NCBI GenBank assembly: GCA_027309085.1
Contig: DAIDDL010000006.1
Location: forward strand, 51,228-115,227
Origin: Sulfobacillus sp.
Lineage (GTDB): Bacteria > Bacillota > Sulfobacillia > Sulfobacillales > Sulfobacillaceae
Direction of reading: 5' to 3'
Length of the DNA stretch: 64,000 bases
Both the position numbers and the translations under genes were made by a program. The first letter of the stretch is position 1; the number at the start of each line of letters is the position of its first letter. Positions 1-8,322 of the stretch are shown piece after piece. A model generated the notes under the pieces. That model was not told where the DNA came from and made no database searches. It worked only from the letters and a program-made list of their open reading frames with translations.

Positions 1-1135
1 TGACGGTCTTTGCCTGAATCGTCTGTTCCAGCCCAGCCACGATGGAGGCGGCGGCTTCGTTCCAGTCCAAGTGCTCCAGCATCATGACAGCCGACAGAAT
101 CAGGGAACTGGGGTTCACCTTGTCCAGGTTGGCGTATTTGGGTGCGGTGCCGTGGGTGGCCTCAAAGATCGCAATCTCGTCGGACATATTGTTTCCGGGC
201 GCCATGCCCACGCCGCCGACCTGGGCTGCCAGATCGTCTGACAGATAGTCGCCGTTCAAATTGGGTGTGGCGATTACGTCGAATTCCTTGGGCCTCAGCA
301 ACACTTGCTGGAAGGTGATGTCAGCAATGCGGTCTTTCAGCACAATCTTGCCTTCGGGCTGCTTGCCCCCATACTGGCTGTACAGAATGTCTTCCGTAAT
401 AACCTGCTCAGGAAACTCCCTGGCAGCAAGCTGATACCCATAATCCCGGAATGCGCCTTCGGTGAACTTCATAATGTTGCCTTTGTGCATCAAGGTCACA
501 GACCGGCGGTGGTGATTGATCGCATACTGAATAGCGCTGCGGATAAGCCTCTCGCTGCCGAACTGGGTCATCGGCTTAATGCCAATGCCTGCGGACTCAT
601 CAATATGTTTGGTGGTTTCCTTGTTGATGAAGGCAATGATCTTCTTCGCTTCCTCAGATCCCGCCGGCCACTCAATTCCTGCGTAGACGTCTTCGGTATT
701 TTCACGGAAAATCACCATATCGACCCATTCCGGATGCAACACTGGCGAGGGCACTCCTGGGATGTAGCGGACGGGGCGCACGCAGGCATACAAATCCAGT
801 TCCTGGCGCAGAGTCACATTCAAACTGCGAATGCCCCCGCCCACCGGAGTGGTCAGAGGCCCTTTGATGCCCACTTTATATTCCCGAAACATCTCCAGAG
901 TCTTGGCGGGAAGCCACTCCCCCACCTGTTCATGAGCTTTTTCTCCCGCAAGCACTTCCACCCAGTGAATCTGGCGCTTTCCAGCATAAGATGCCTTTAC
1001 CGCCGCGTCTACAACCCGCACGGTTGCCTTCCAAATGTCCGGCCCAATTCCATCGCCCTCGATATACGGGATAATGGGATCATTCGGCACGGTGATTTTG
1101 CCATTGTGATAGACAATGGCGTGACCTTGTTCCAT
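1..1135 (-). CDS. icd: Isocitrate dehydrogenase (NADP+), 3' end outside window
   Basis: Oxidative decarboxylation of isocitrate to 2-oxoglutarate in the TCA cycle, cytosolic. The 378 codons visible read [17 protein letters not shown] at the start and end in TIQAKTV at the window edge, so about 40 residues of the usual ~420 are missing only because the window stops. Seen: the GDGIGP motif (27-32), the substrate loop GGGIRSLNV with the serine (104) that is phosphorylated in enteric enzymes, [11 protein letters not shown], and HGTAPKYA, the lysine-tyrosine pair typical of NADP rather than NAD enzymes. ATG 1135 follows a purine-rich GGAAGGGGAGAGGACCG ribosome site. It reads away from the feoB cluster and has about 75 bp of upstream space. 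Confidence 0.93.
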   Translation of the reverse strand, partial: MEQGHAIVYHNGKITVPNDPIIPYIEGDGIGPDIWKATVRVVDAAVKASYAGKRQIHWVEVLAGEKAHEQVGEWLPAKTLEMFREYKVGIKGPLTTPVGGGIRSLNVTLRQELDLYACVRPVRYIPGVPSPVLHPEWVDMVIFRENTEDVYAGIEWPAGSEEAKKIIAFINKETTKHIDESAGIGIKPMTQFGSERLIRSAIQYAINHHRRSVTLMHKGNIMKFTEGAFRDYGYQLAAREFPEQVITEDILYSQYGGKQPEGKIVLKDRIADITFQQVLLRPKEFDVIATPNLNGDYLSDDLAAQVGGVGMAPGNNMSDEIAIFEATHGTAPKYANLDKVNPSSLILSAVMMLEHLDWNEAAASIVAGLEQTIQAKTV

Positions 1136-1211
1136 CGGTCCTCTCCCCTTCCTTGATTGCCCTATTATGATGGCATAAATTGCGCCAGGGACTCAAGGAT
1201 CGTTGATAAGT

Positions 1212-1403
1212 TTAACAAGCGTCACTGTTTTGAATTGTGCTGTGCGGAAGGTCCTGCGGTCCCGGTCCGCAGGACCGCTGCAGCCGGCACGTCTGGCAGG
1301 GACCGCCCCACGCGGATGGCACAGGCGTTCCGCACCGCGGGCACCGGCCCACCGTAGGCTGTAGCGCGTATCCGCACTCTACACAACTTCGCAACCTGCC
1401 CAT
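1212..1403 (-). CDS. Small double zinc-ribbon protein downstream of feoB
   Basis: A 63-residue protein beginning MGRLRSCVECGYAL. It carries CVEC (7-10), CPRC (21-24) and CQTC (36-39), with one further C-x(n)-C pair behind, i.e. one or two zinc ribbons. ATG 1403 is preceded by GGGGAGGGGGCAAGGTAAAA, a good ribosome site, and lies 42 bp behind the feoB stop on the same strand, so it is probably the last gene of the feoB transcript. Feo operons often end in a small cysteine-rich protein, but this one has no membrane segment and does not resemble FeoC. Function unknown; metal binding is inferred only from the cysteine spacing. An overlapping frame starting at 1425 shows no motif and was dismissed. 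Confidence 0.55.
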   Translation of the reverse strand: MGRLRSCVECGYALQPTVGRCPRCGTPVPSAWGGPCQTCRLQRSCGPGPQDLPHSTIQNSDAC

Positions 1404-1445
1404 TTTTACCTTGCCCCCTCCCCAACTATGTTATGCCGGGACTTC

Positions 1446-3245
1446 TCAAAGAGGACCGAAGCGGGCAACCAGCCCACCCACTGCTAGGGCCATAACGATC
1501 GACCCCATCCAGATGAACGAGCCCGTGCGCATTCCCCGCTCCTTTAAGATCACCAGTGTCGAAGCTAGACATGGCACAAACAGCGTCAGGGTGACGGCAC
1601 CCGTCAATATCTGGTGGGGAGTCAAACCCAGCTGGTAGAAACCCGCAGCCCCAAAGTCGCGCCGGATGAAACCCAGCACGAATGGCTGCACCGCTTGCGC
1701 CGGCAGCCCCAGCCAATACCGCATGACAGGCGCCATGACGCGGTCGAGCCACGGCAGAAAACCGCAGATGTCACCCAGTTCCACCAGCCCTGAACCCAAA
1801 ATGAACAGGGGCCCCGCCTCCCGCAGAAACTCACCCACTTTCGTCTGGGTCTTCCACATCACGTTCGCCAGACTGGGCACGGCCAGACGGGGCAGGTCAA
1901 GCAGCAAAGGGGCGGGCTTGCCGGGCAGGGTGCGGTCCAAAGCCGAACCCACGGCCACGAACAGTCCTGTGATGATGAGGACATAGGTGAGGGCGTACGT
2001 CCAGCCCACACCGCTCAGCAGCCCGATAATGACACCCATCTGCGCTGAACAGGGTATCGTCCACGCCAAGAGAATGGTGGCGATGCTGCGCTCCCTTTGC
2101 GTGTCGAGCACGCGGGTGGTCAAAGTGGCCATGGTCACGCAGCCAAATCCCAATACCAAGGGGATCACCGCGCGGCCATTCAGTCCCATGCGCAGGAACC
2201 ACCGGTCCAGAACGGTCGCCAGGCGGGGCAGATAGCCGCTGTCTTCGAGCACTGCCAACAGCAGGTAAAAAGCCGTCACCAGCGGCAGCAAGAGCGCCAC
2301 AATGTACAAAAGTCCTGCCGACAAGATCCCGTACTGGCCCATCAGCAGGCGATATGGAACCGACGACTGGGGCACAAGCACCCGCACCCCCGCCCCGATA
2401 AACGGCACAACCCACTGCATCATCACAGCCTGCAAAAAATTTACCACCGTGTTCGCCACCACAATTCCCACAAAGTAATAAACCAGCGCAGAGAGAAGCA
2501 CGGCGCTGGCCAGTCCTCCCCAGGGATTCAGCAAAAACCGGTCCAAGCCGTTCTGCCACACGCTGTCCCCCTTCCCGGCGCTGAAGACCTGGGCCGCCAA
2601 GGCGTCCGCACGGCTGCGGCGCTCGATATACCGCCTCTCCCGCTCTCCCGGGATTTCCCTGGTCCCTGCCAGGCGCGCGGCGCTCCGGTCTTCTTCGTGC
2701 CACAGCAGGGCCTCGAGACCGGAAAATCCCCAACTTGCTGGCACCTGCCAGTCTTTCTGCAGTGGGTGGGCCGCCACGGGGGCGGCCAACAGACTTTTGA
2801 GAACAGAAATATTGCTGCCCTGAATGGCCGAAAGGCCCACCACCGGGACAGCAAGTTTTTCTTCGAGCAACGCAGTGCTGACCGATGCGCCCTCCCTGGC
2901 CACAGCATCCATCATGTTCACCGCGATAATGACGCGGAACCCGGCGTCAATAAGCTGCAGGGTCAGAAACAAATCCCGGCTGAGTCTGGTGCCGTCCACG
3001 ACATTGATGACCAGGTCTGCATCGGCCAGGGATTCTACGGTAATCCGCTCCTCCTCTGTCAGGCGGCTCAGTCCATAAACGCCTGGAGTATCCACAATCC
3101 GGTCATCTCCCACAGCCGCCTCGAATATCTGCACCGTGCTGCCCGGAAAGTTGGAGACTTCCACGTAGCGTCCCGTGAGTTTTTGAAACACCACAGATTT
3201 TCCGACGTTGGGGTTGCCCACCAGGACAATTTTTCGGCTCGGCAT
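1446..3245 (-). CDS. feoB: Ferrous iron transporter FeoB
   Basis: Fe(II) uptake across the cytoplasmic membrane. The 599-residue product has an N-terminal G domain: G1 GNPNVGKS (10-17), a switch threonine in NFPGSTVQ, G3 DTPG (52-55) and G4 NMMD (110-113). A helical linker follows, then the polytopic Gate-type membrane domain, including the conserved PLVLGFGC segment. A longer frame begins at 3278, but ATG 3245 is preceded by AGGAGGGACAAACCT and puts the G1 loop at the usual place, so it is chosen. The protein is somewhat shorter than the ~700-residue enterobacterial FeoB, as in many Gram-positives. The partner feoA is not adjacent; it lies at 7323-7550 behind tatC. The divergent neighbour at 3303 leaves only 57 bp for both promoters. 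Confidence 0.95.
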   Translation of the reverse strand: MPSRKIVLVGNPNVGKSVVFQKLTGRYVEVSNFPGSTVQIFEAAVGDDRIVDTPGVYGLSRLTEEERITVESLADADLVINVVDGTRLSRDLFLTLQLIDAGFRVIIAVNMMDAVAREGASVSTALLEEKLAVPVVGLSAIQGSNISVLKSLLAAPVAAHPLQKDWQVPASWGFSGLEALLWHEEDRSAARLAGTREIPGERERRYIERRSRADALAAQVFSAGKGDSVWQNGLDRFLLNPWGGLASAVLLSALVYYFVGIVVANTVVNFLQAVMMQWVVPFIGAGVRVLVPQSSVPYRLLMGQYGILSAGLLYIVALLLPLVTAFYLLLAVLEDSGYLPRLATVLDRWFLRMGLNGRAVIPLVLGFGCVTMATLTTRVLDTQRERSIATILLAWTIPCSAQMGVIIGLLSGVGWTYALTYVLIITGLFVAVGSALDRTLPGKPAPLLLDLPRLAVPSLANVMWKTQTKVGEFLREAGPLFILGSGLVELGDICGFLPWLDRVMAPVMRYWLGLPAQAVQPFVLGFIRRDFGAAGFYQLGLTPHQILTGAVTLTLFVPCLASTLVILKERGMRTGSFIWMGSIVMALAVGGLVARFGPL

Positions 3246-3302
3246 AGGTTTGTCCCTCCTAGGACACACTATGACCAAAATATGGAAGGAAGAACGGGCG
3301 GC

Positions 3303-3632
3303 ATGACAGAAATTAGAACGGACTGGGAGGTGCCGGTCCGTGCGATTAAGAAGTTATGGGACACCTGCTCGGCGACAGCCGGACGCGATCCGCAGAGCAT
3401 TGACTTGGCATGGCAGTCGAGAGCCTATGTCGTGCACGCATGGAGAGGAGAAGCGCTCATTGACACAGCGCGGGTCATCTCCGACCGCAGCTTTTTTGCC
3501 GCCGTCTGCGACGGTGTGTGCACCCCAGACTGCCCGTCCCACATGCAAAGAGATCTGGCAGCAAAGGCTGCAGAGCGTCTTTTGCGAAGGGGGATGACGG
3601 TCGTTGTGCTAACGCCCGCCAAGAAACCCTAA
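3303..3632 (+). CDS. Short GNAT-like protein
   Basis: A 109-residue protein divergent from feoB. The stretch DTARVISDRSFFAAVCDG followed by an L..KAAERLLRRGMTVVVL ending resembles the core of the small YjcF-like GNAT acetyltransferases (strand 4, the beta-bulge strand and the following helix). The canonical acetyl-CoA pyrophosphate loop (R/Q-x-x-G-x-G/A) is not visible, so either it is a degenerate GNAT or the resemblance is only in fold. ATG 3303 is preceded by GGAAGGAAGAACGGGCGGC; an in-frame ATG at 3282 would add seven residues. Substrate unknown. Confidence 0.5.
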   Translation: MTEIRTDWEVPVRAIKKLWDTCSATAGRDPQSIDLAWQSRAYVVHAWRGEALIDTARVISDRSFFAAVCDGVCTPDCPSHMQRDLAAKAAERLLRRGMTVVVLTPAKKP

Positions 3633-3695
3633 ACGCACTGCAGGCTCTATCTTTTCAGGGCACGGCTATACTCTTCACTGGTCACATTTGACGAA

Positions 3696-4250
3696 TTATG
3701 AAGCGGATTTGAACATTTGAAACTTGAGCGTTAAGAGACTATCCAGTTTCAGTCTATGGTGGTCACCGGCACGGTTCAAGCAGTCGCTCATAACCTTTTT
3801 GACCGGGGCGAAGGTCGCGTAACACCGTCCGTGCCAACACTCGGCTTTGACAAATTTCCCGCACCGTTCGATTAGGTTGAGGTGGGGCGAATAGGTCGGC
3901 AACCAGAGGAGGGTGACGTGGAGGCGTTCCACCTCCGCCATCACGAAGGCGTTGCGTTGATAGCAAGCGTTATCCAGCACGACCGTAATGGGTAAATTCG
4001 TAAATTTCTTAGCGAGAGCTCCGACCAATGTGGCGAGACTTTCACTATTCATGTCGGGGTCACTGGTCCGCGGTAATGATCTCGTGAGTGATGGCATGGA
4101 GCGCCCCTAACACAACGTCCGGAGGGTGCATGGGAAGAAGATACGCGTCGGACACCACAGATGACCAGCCACACCCCCAACACACAAGGCGCCGAGTCGA
4201 CAAAAAATCCCGGGCTTTCTCTAAGAAGACGGGGGTGAGTCAGCAAAATG
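3696..4250 (-). pseudogene. Decayed IS630-type transposase
   Basis: The C-terminal third reads as one frame (3696-4097) with the IS630 signature: VVLDNACYQRN (second catalytic Asp of the DDE triad), then LPTYSPHLNLIERCGKFVK (third acidic residue). Further upstream the similarity continues only in other frames: FVDSA.CVLGVW and HAPS at about 4110-4240, and a VVLGALHAITHEII-like stretch in a third frame, so at least two frameshifts break it. The N-terminal helix-turn-helix half is missing. No terminal inverted repeats were recognised. It is an inactive relic between the GNAT-like gene and the ferritin-like gene. Confidence 0.8.
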
Positions 4251-4363
4251 GCGTGACATTGGATGTAGGGTTATTGCCCGATCTCGAGGCCATTGACACC
4301 GCCCTGCCTTGTCACAAATTTCCATGCCCTTCCATATAGTGCTCGTGAAAGGAGGATTCAACG

Positions 4364-4795
4364 ATGGAAAAGACCGTCGCACCCGCGTCTGACGCGAGCT
4401 TCATTCACGATATTCAGGAGTCCATCCAAGATGAGCTGTCAGACGTAACCTTTTACGCCGGCATCGCCAACGAGAGTCCCGATGAAATCTCGCGCTTGAT
4501 TATTACGAGTATCGTCGGAGACGAATACGCGCACGCCCGCACCCAGGCCGCGCTGTTACACCAGGTGAATCCCGAAAGCGCCGGGGCACCTCCGGTCCCC
4601 CCGCCACCCAATACGGGGTACCGCGAGGATATCTTGGTCGCCATTGCGGGCGAGGAGAGTGCAGTCGCACGGTATGCCTTTTTGGCGTCCGAGGCCCCTA
4701 CCTTAACCATCCGGTATATCCTGACCTCGATTTTGGGGGATGAATATGGGCACATTCGGACCTGGTATGCACTGCTACAAAACCTCGACGGATAA
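4364..4795 (+). CDS. Ferritin-like diiron protein with internal duplication
   Basis: A 143-residue soluble protein. Two half-repeats offset by exactly 73 residues each carry the same ligand set: E24/E97, Y31/Y104, E54/E127 and H57/H130, within DELSDVTFY...GDEYAHART and GEESAVARY...GDEYGHIRT. This is the E-x6-Y...E-x2-H pattern of a four-helix ferritin/rubrerythrin-like diiron site built from two matching helix pairs joined by a proline-rich linker (76-83). There is no rubredoxin domain and no signal peptide. ATG 4364 follows AAGGAGGATTCAACG. A role in iron or peroxide handling is inferred from the fold only. The gene is monocistronic and is followed by a strong hairpin at 4830-4883. Confidence 0.75.
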   Translation: MEKTVAPASDASFIHDIQESIQDELSDVTFYAGIANESPDEISRLIITSIVGDEYAHARTQAALLHQVNPESAGAPPVPPPPNTGYREDILVAIAGEESAVARYAFLASEAPTLTIRYILTSILGDEYGHIRTWYALLQNLDG

Positions 4796-4829
4796 GCCGG
4801 GTATCGTCCGGTTCGGGAACGACCAGAAC

Positions 4830-4883
4830 ACACCCACAACCGCCGCAGCGGGCCATCACGCCCGCTGCGGCGGTTGTGGGTGT
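4830..4883. repeat. Perfect 23-bp inverted repeat (hairpin)
   Basis: Bases 4830-4852 are exactly complementary to 4861-4883, with an 8-nt loop (ccatcacg). It lies 34 bp behind the ferritin-like gene. There is no T-run after it, so it is not a classical terminator on its own; a weaker CCCC...GGGG hairpin followed by TTT lies at 4901-4917. It may stabilise the transcript end or be the end of a decayed insertion element. Confidence 0.8.
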
Positions 4884-5250
4884 AGCCGATGACTCTAAGG
4901 CCCCTCCTCGGGGGTTTCCAACCCTGACCTGCCGCCACGATGCCGTGGCTACCGGTCCTCTCCCGCAATTTGTGGGTCCTGAGCGGAGTAAATTTCGAAA
5001 GCGGCCTTGTTCTTAAGCGGCGTCAACCTGCTGCTGTTTACAGAGCTTCTGGCGCATATACCAGCCGCACCGAGTACCTTGTCGCCTATAACGTTGCCAT
5101 GGGCGCCGTGGCTTTCGCTGCTCCGGAATTCGGCCTCTTCGTCCCGGTGCACTGGCACATGGCCTGTTATCCCTGTTCGGGCCACTTTTTTGCGGTCGGC
5201 CTTGGCCTCAGAAGCCCCTGGTTCCGCCGCCCCCTCCTGTTTTCCCTCCC
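4884..5250 (-). other. Stretch without clear gene, possible IS605-type relic
   Basis: No convincing gene. On the minus strand a 78-codon frame (4949-5185, MARTGITGHVPVHRDEEA...) lacks a ribosome site and any recognised motif. Just behind it the hairpin GCCACGGCATCGTGGC and the G/C-rich GGAAACCCCCGAGGAGGGG look like the subterminal right end of an IS200/IS605-type (TnpB) element. Taken with the perfect hairpin at 4830-4883 this may be the tail of an old insertion, but no transposase motif can be shown. Confidence 0.3.
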
Positions 5251-7245
5251 TTAGGAGGAGATCACCGGGAGAACCGCATCCGCCAATATCTCAGAGAAGT
5301 CCCGCACCTTGACCCCATCCTCCTCACCCAGCGACTGCACACCGTCCTTCAGCATCGTCAGGCAGAATGGACAGGCTGTGGCCACTGTGGTCGCCCCGGT
5401 GGATACCGCTTCTTGCGCGCGGTTCTGATTGATGCGCTGGCCCTCTTTCTCCTCCAGCCACATTCGCCCGCCCCCGGCGCCGCAACAGAAACTCTGCTCC
5501 CGCGAGCGGTCCATTTCCACCAGTTCGACTCCGGGCACCGATTTCAGCACATCACGGGGCGCATCGAAAATTCCATTATACCGTCCCAGGTAGCACGAAT
5601 CGTGATAGGTCAGCGTCTCTTCCAGATGTGTCTGCGGCACCAGTTTTCCTTCGGAGACCAAATCCGAGAGATATTCCGCATGATGCTTCACCTCGTAGTG
5701 GCCCCCGAACTCCGGATACTCATTCTTGATAGTGTTGAAGCAGTGGGGACAGGTGGTGAGAATAATCTCAGGACTGACCGCATTGAGATTTTCAATATTT
5801 TCCGTGGCCAGCGACTGGAACAGATACTCATTGCCCAGACGCCGCGCGGAATCCCCAGTGCACTTCTCCAGTGCCCCCAAGACCCCTACGTCGACTCCGG
5901 CTTCCTTCAAGAGACGCACCGTCGCCTCCGCAACTTTCCGCGCCCGGTCATCATAGGTGGCGGCACACCCCATCCAGTACAGCACCTTGGGATTGTCACC
6001 CCGGCTCACGTCCTTGATTCCCATCGCCTGGGCGAACTCCTGGCGGGGATCCGGGCCTAGGCCCCAGGGATTGCCCTGGGTTTCCATATTGCGAAACACA
6101 TTTTGAGCTTCAGCCGGCATTTCACCTTGGGTGAGCACCATATGCTGGCGCATCCCCACAATCTTGACCACATGCTCGTCGAGGACGGGACACGCCTGCA
6201 CGCAGGCGCCGCAAGTAGTGCAGGCCCACAGGTCGTCTTGGAGAATAGCGCCGCCCGCCAGCGGCAGTTCCACACGTTCCTGCTCTTCGGCCGTCCGTGA
6301 CGCCACGCTTTTTTCCAGCAGCGGGCCCACCTCTTCCAGCTGCTGTCTCAGGGTGACAATGATACTCTTGGGAGACAGGTGCTTGCCGGTCTGGTTGGCT
6401 GGACACTGCTCTGTGCACCGTCCGCACTGGACGCAGGCATACGTATCCAGCAGATCTTTCCAGGTCAGGTCATTGACCTGTCCGATCCCGAAGCTCTCGG
6501 CCGTTTCATCCTCAAAGTTCAGCGCCGGCAAGCGGCCCTTCGGCTCGAGATTTCGGTAATAGATATTAAAGGGCGCCACCAGCAGGTGGAAATGCTTGGA
6601 ATAGGGAAGGTAGACGAGAAACCCCAGAAGCACCAGGGCATTGACCCAAATCGAAATCGTCAGTCCCGTGTGGTCAGCACCCGCACCAAACTGCCGGAAC
6701 CACCCGGCCAGCTCACTTCCCAGAGGGGCATAGCTGCCATGAGGGGCGAGGGCCAGCTGAAAGCCCTCGATGCTCAGTTGTGCCAGAATGATCAAGGCAA
6801 TCAGAATCAGCACCAGCCCGGCATCCCAGTTCCGAACCAGGCGCGGAGTATTCGCGACATAGCGCTTGTATGCGGCCATCACCACCGCAATCAGCACCAG
6901 CACGGCCACAATGTCAAACGCCGTGTCAATAACCGTGCCAGTCACGCCCCCGGGCGACCCGACCCCGGGAAAGAGCCCATCAAGAAAGAAAATGGCGGTT
7001 TCGACCGACACCACAAAAAATCCGTAAAACATCAGCACATGCATGGTGCCCGAGAAACGGTCATTCAACACCCGGTGCTGGCCAAATACCTCCTTGCCCA
7101 CACCGGCCCATCTCTTCGAAGCCTGTCCACCGCGGCTTTCAGGCTGTCCAAGGTGCACCAGTTCCAGCTTTTCCTGCACCAGCAGCCCGAACCACAGCAA
7201 GGCCAATGCTACGAGCGCGATAAAAAATATATGATTAACCGTCAT
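5251..7245 (-). CDS. Membrane Fe-S oxidoreductase, EtfD/HdrD type
   Basis: A 664-residue protein that probably passes electrons from a soluble flavoprotein (ETF) to menaquinone at the membrane. The N-terminal ~220 residues form about five membrane helices resembling the NarI/HdrE cytochrome-b fold (about 4-24, 68-90, 108-125, 143-160, 195-215). Two 4Fe-4S motifs follow, CVQCGRCTEQCP (271-282) and CTTCGACVQACP (342-353). Then come two CCG-type domains of heterodisulfide reductase, marked by TCPHCFN, CCGAGGGRMW and ACPFCLTM; the first CCG has KCTGDSARRLG. This is the layout of mycobacterial EtfD. ATG 7245 with GAGGAGGACGTGCAAC is chosen over the longer frame to 7275. The beta-oxidation-type genes at 48.7-54.1 kb would supply such electrons. 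The palindrome TTGTATACAA lies upstream. Confidence 0.85.
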   Translation of the reverse strand: MTVNHIFFIALVALALLWFGLLVQEKLELVHLGQPESRGGQASKRWAGVGKEVFGQHRVLNDRFSGTMHVLMFYGFFVVSVETAIFFLDGLFPGVGSPGGVTGTVIDTAFDIVAVLVLIAVVMAAYKRYVANTPRLVRNWDAGLVLILIALIILAQLSIEGFQLALAPHGSYAPLGSELAGWFRQFGAGADHTGLTISIWVNALVLLGFLVYLPYSKHFHLLVAPFNIYYRNLEPKGRLPALNFEDETAESFGIGQVNDLTWKDLLDTYACVQCGRCTEQCPANQTGKHLSPKSIIVTLRQQLEEVGPLLEKSVASRTAEEQERVELPLAGGAILQDDLWACTTCGACVQACPVLDEHVVKIVGMRQHMVLTQGEMPAEAQNVFRNMETQGNPWGLGPDPRQEFAQAMGIKDVSRGDNPKVLYWMGCAATYDDRARKVAEATVRLLKEAGVDVGVLGALEKCTGDSARRLGNEYLFQSLATENIENLNAVSPEIILTTCPHCFNTIKNEYPEFGGHYEVKHHAEYLSDLVSEGKLVPQTHLEETLTYHDSCYLGRYNGIFDAPRDVLKSVPGVELVEMDRSREQSFCCGAGGGRMWLEEKEGQRINQNRAQEAVSTGATTVATACPFCLTMLKDGVQSLGEEDGVKVRDFSEILADAVLPVISS

Positions 7246-7302
7246 GTTGCACGTCCTCCTCAAGAGGTGTCTCATCTAATTTTACCACGATCGTAAATGT
7301 TG

Positions 7303-7312
7303 TTGTATACAA
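7303..7312. promoter_or_regulatory. TTGTATACAA palindrome, candidate operator
   Basis: A perfect 10-bp palindrome about 60 bp upstream of the Fe-S oxidoreductase start. On the minus strand it precedes a TAAAAT -10-like hexamer by about 22 bp. TTGTATACAA-type sites are typical of GntR-family regulators. No regulator gene is adjacent, so this rests on the sequence alone. Confidence 0.35.
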
Positions 7313-7322
7313 ATATTGATCA

Positions 7323-7550
7323 TTAAAAATCTTGGGCTGGAATGACCACCACACTCCGGGCCAGCGCCCGCCCGAGTGCGATTTTGCTGGCCCCGACGCC
7401 AATGATCACCGGACCGCGGGACAGCTGCTGCACGACCGTCACCACCGCCCCCGGCACTATTCCGAGCCGGATCGCCTGAAGCCGGCTGGATTCCAGCAAA
7501 ATATCCACAATGCGCACTGGCTCACCGGCCCTTGCCTCGTCCAAGGTCAC
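7323..7550 (-). CDS. feoA: FeoA-type SH3 protein
   Basis: A 75-residue SH3-like beta-barrel protein of the FeoA family, the cytosolic accessory factor of FeoB. Seen: a core such as RLGIVPGAVVTVVQ and a C-terminal hydrophobic strand SKIALGRALARSVVVIP. The start is GTG 7550 and its GTGA overlaps the tatC stop by 4 nt, so the two genes are translationally coupled. This placement is odd: feoB is 4 kb away, beyond the Fe-S oxidoreductase. A single FeoA domain could also serve another transporter, so the link with the feoB here is an inference. Confidence 0.85.
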   Translation of the reverse strand: MTLDEARAGEPVRIVDILLESSRLQAIRLGIVPGAVVTVVQQLSRGPVIIGVGASKIALGRALARSVVVIPAQDF

Positions 7551-8302
7551 GGTGTGCCTTGAGAGCCCGGAGGGCCGGTGGAGGGCTCGACGGAAACTTC
7601 GGGGGACTTGTAGGCCAAGCGGGCCACGATGGCCGACACTTCGTAGACGAGATAGATGGGAATCGCCATCAGTGTCATGGACAGCGCATCAGGCGGGGCC
7701 AGAATGGCGGCAATAAAGAATGCCATGAGGATGGCATAGCGGCGGTAGCGGGTAAACATGCGCGGCTGAACCAGTCCTAAGTGGGCCAGCACCCCAGACA
7801 CCAGAGGCAGTTCCGCCACAATTCCAAAGGGCACGGACAAGTCAATAATAAAGCTCAGCAGGCTGCCCAGCCGCCACAGCGGCTGGATGCCGTGGCCCGT
7901 GAATGACAGCATCACCTTGAGCACAATAGGCACGAAAAAGAAGTATCCCGCTGCCGTTCCCAACAGAAAGAGCCCCAGTCCCGGGCCAACCACAACCCCG
8001 ACCACATGGCGCTCTGCCTGGGTCAGTCCCGGTAAAATAAAGGAAGCCACTTCATAGAGAATGAGAGGCGACGTCAGGATGAGCGCCATGGCAAAATCCA
8101 GCTTGATCAGCGCAAAGAACGCCTCAGTGACTCCCGTTACAATGACGTGGTGCACGGGGGTATGCCGGATAATCCAGTGCAGCACTGGGCGCGTAAAGAA
8201 AAATCCTACCAGAAAGACAACCGCAACCGCTCCTAAAATGACAAAGAGTCGGTTGCGCAATTCCGTGAGGTGTTCCGTTAATGTCATTTCCCTATCGTTC
8301 AT
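7547..8302 (-). CDS. tatC: Sec-independent protein translocase TatC
   Basis: The multispanning receptor of the twin-arginine export system, recognising RR signal peptides of folded cofactor proteins. 251 residues with the family pattern: an N-terminal HLTELRNRL segment, six hydrophobic helices, LYEVASFILPGLTQAER after the second helix, the conserved periplasmic region near FTGHG, and LVSGVLAHLGLVQ. No tatA is visible here. The start at 8302 follows GAGGAGAGGCC. It overlaps feoA by 4 nt and probably shares a transcript with it. Confidence 0.93.
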   Translation of the reverse strand: MNDREMTLTEHLTELRNRLFVILGAVAVVFLVGFFFTRPVLHWIIRHTPVHHVIVTGVTEAFFALIKLDFAMALILTSPLILYEVASFILPGLTQAERHVVGVVVGPGLGLFLLGTAAGYFFFVPIVLKVMLSFTGHGIQPLWRLGSLLSFIIDLSVPFGIVAELPLVSGVLAHLGLVQPRMFTRYRRYAILMAFFIAAILAPPDALSMTLMAIPIYLVYEVSAIVARLAYKSPEVSVEPSTGPPGSQGTP

Positions 8303-8322
8303 GGCCTCTCCTCTACCCGGGA

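Noticed and set aside
305..1156. 283-codon open frame on the plus strand
   Set aside because: It is the antisense shadow of the icd gene, which shows all isocitrate dehydrogenase motifs on the minus strand.
3247..3278. Longer feoB start
   Set aside because: ATG 3245 has AGGAGG at the right distance; the extension would contain the ribosome site itself.
2097..3302. Upstream part of a 511-codon plus-strand frame ending at 3632
   Set aside because: It is antisense to the feoB G domain; only the part from ATG 3303 outside feoB looks like a protein.
4949..5185. 78-codon minus-strand frame as a gene
   Set aside because: No ribosome site, no motif, and it lies in a region with IS605-like hairpins; kept only as part of a possible relic.
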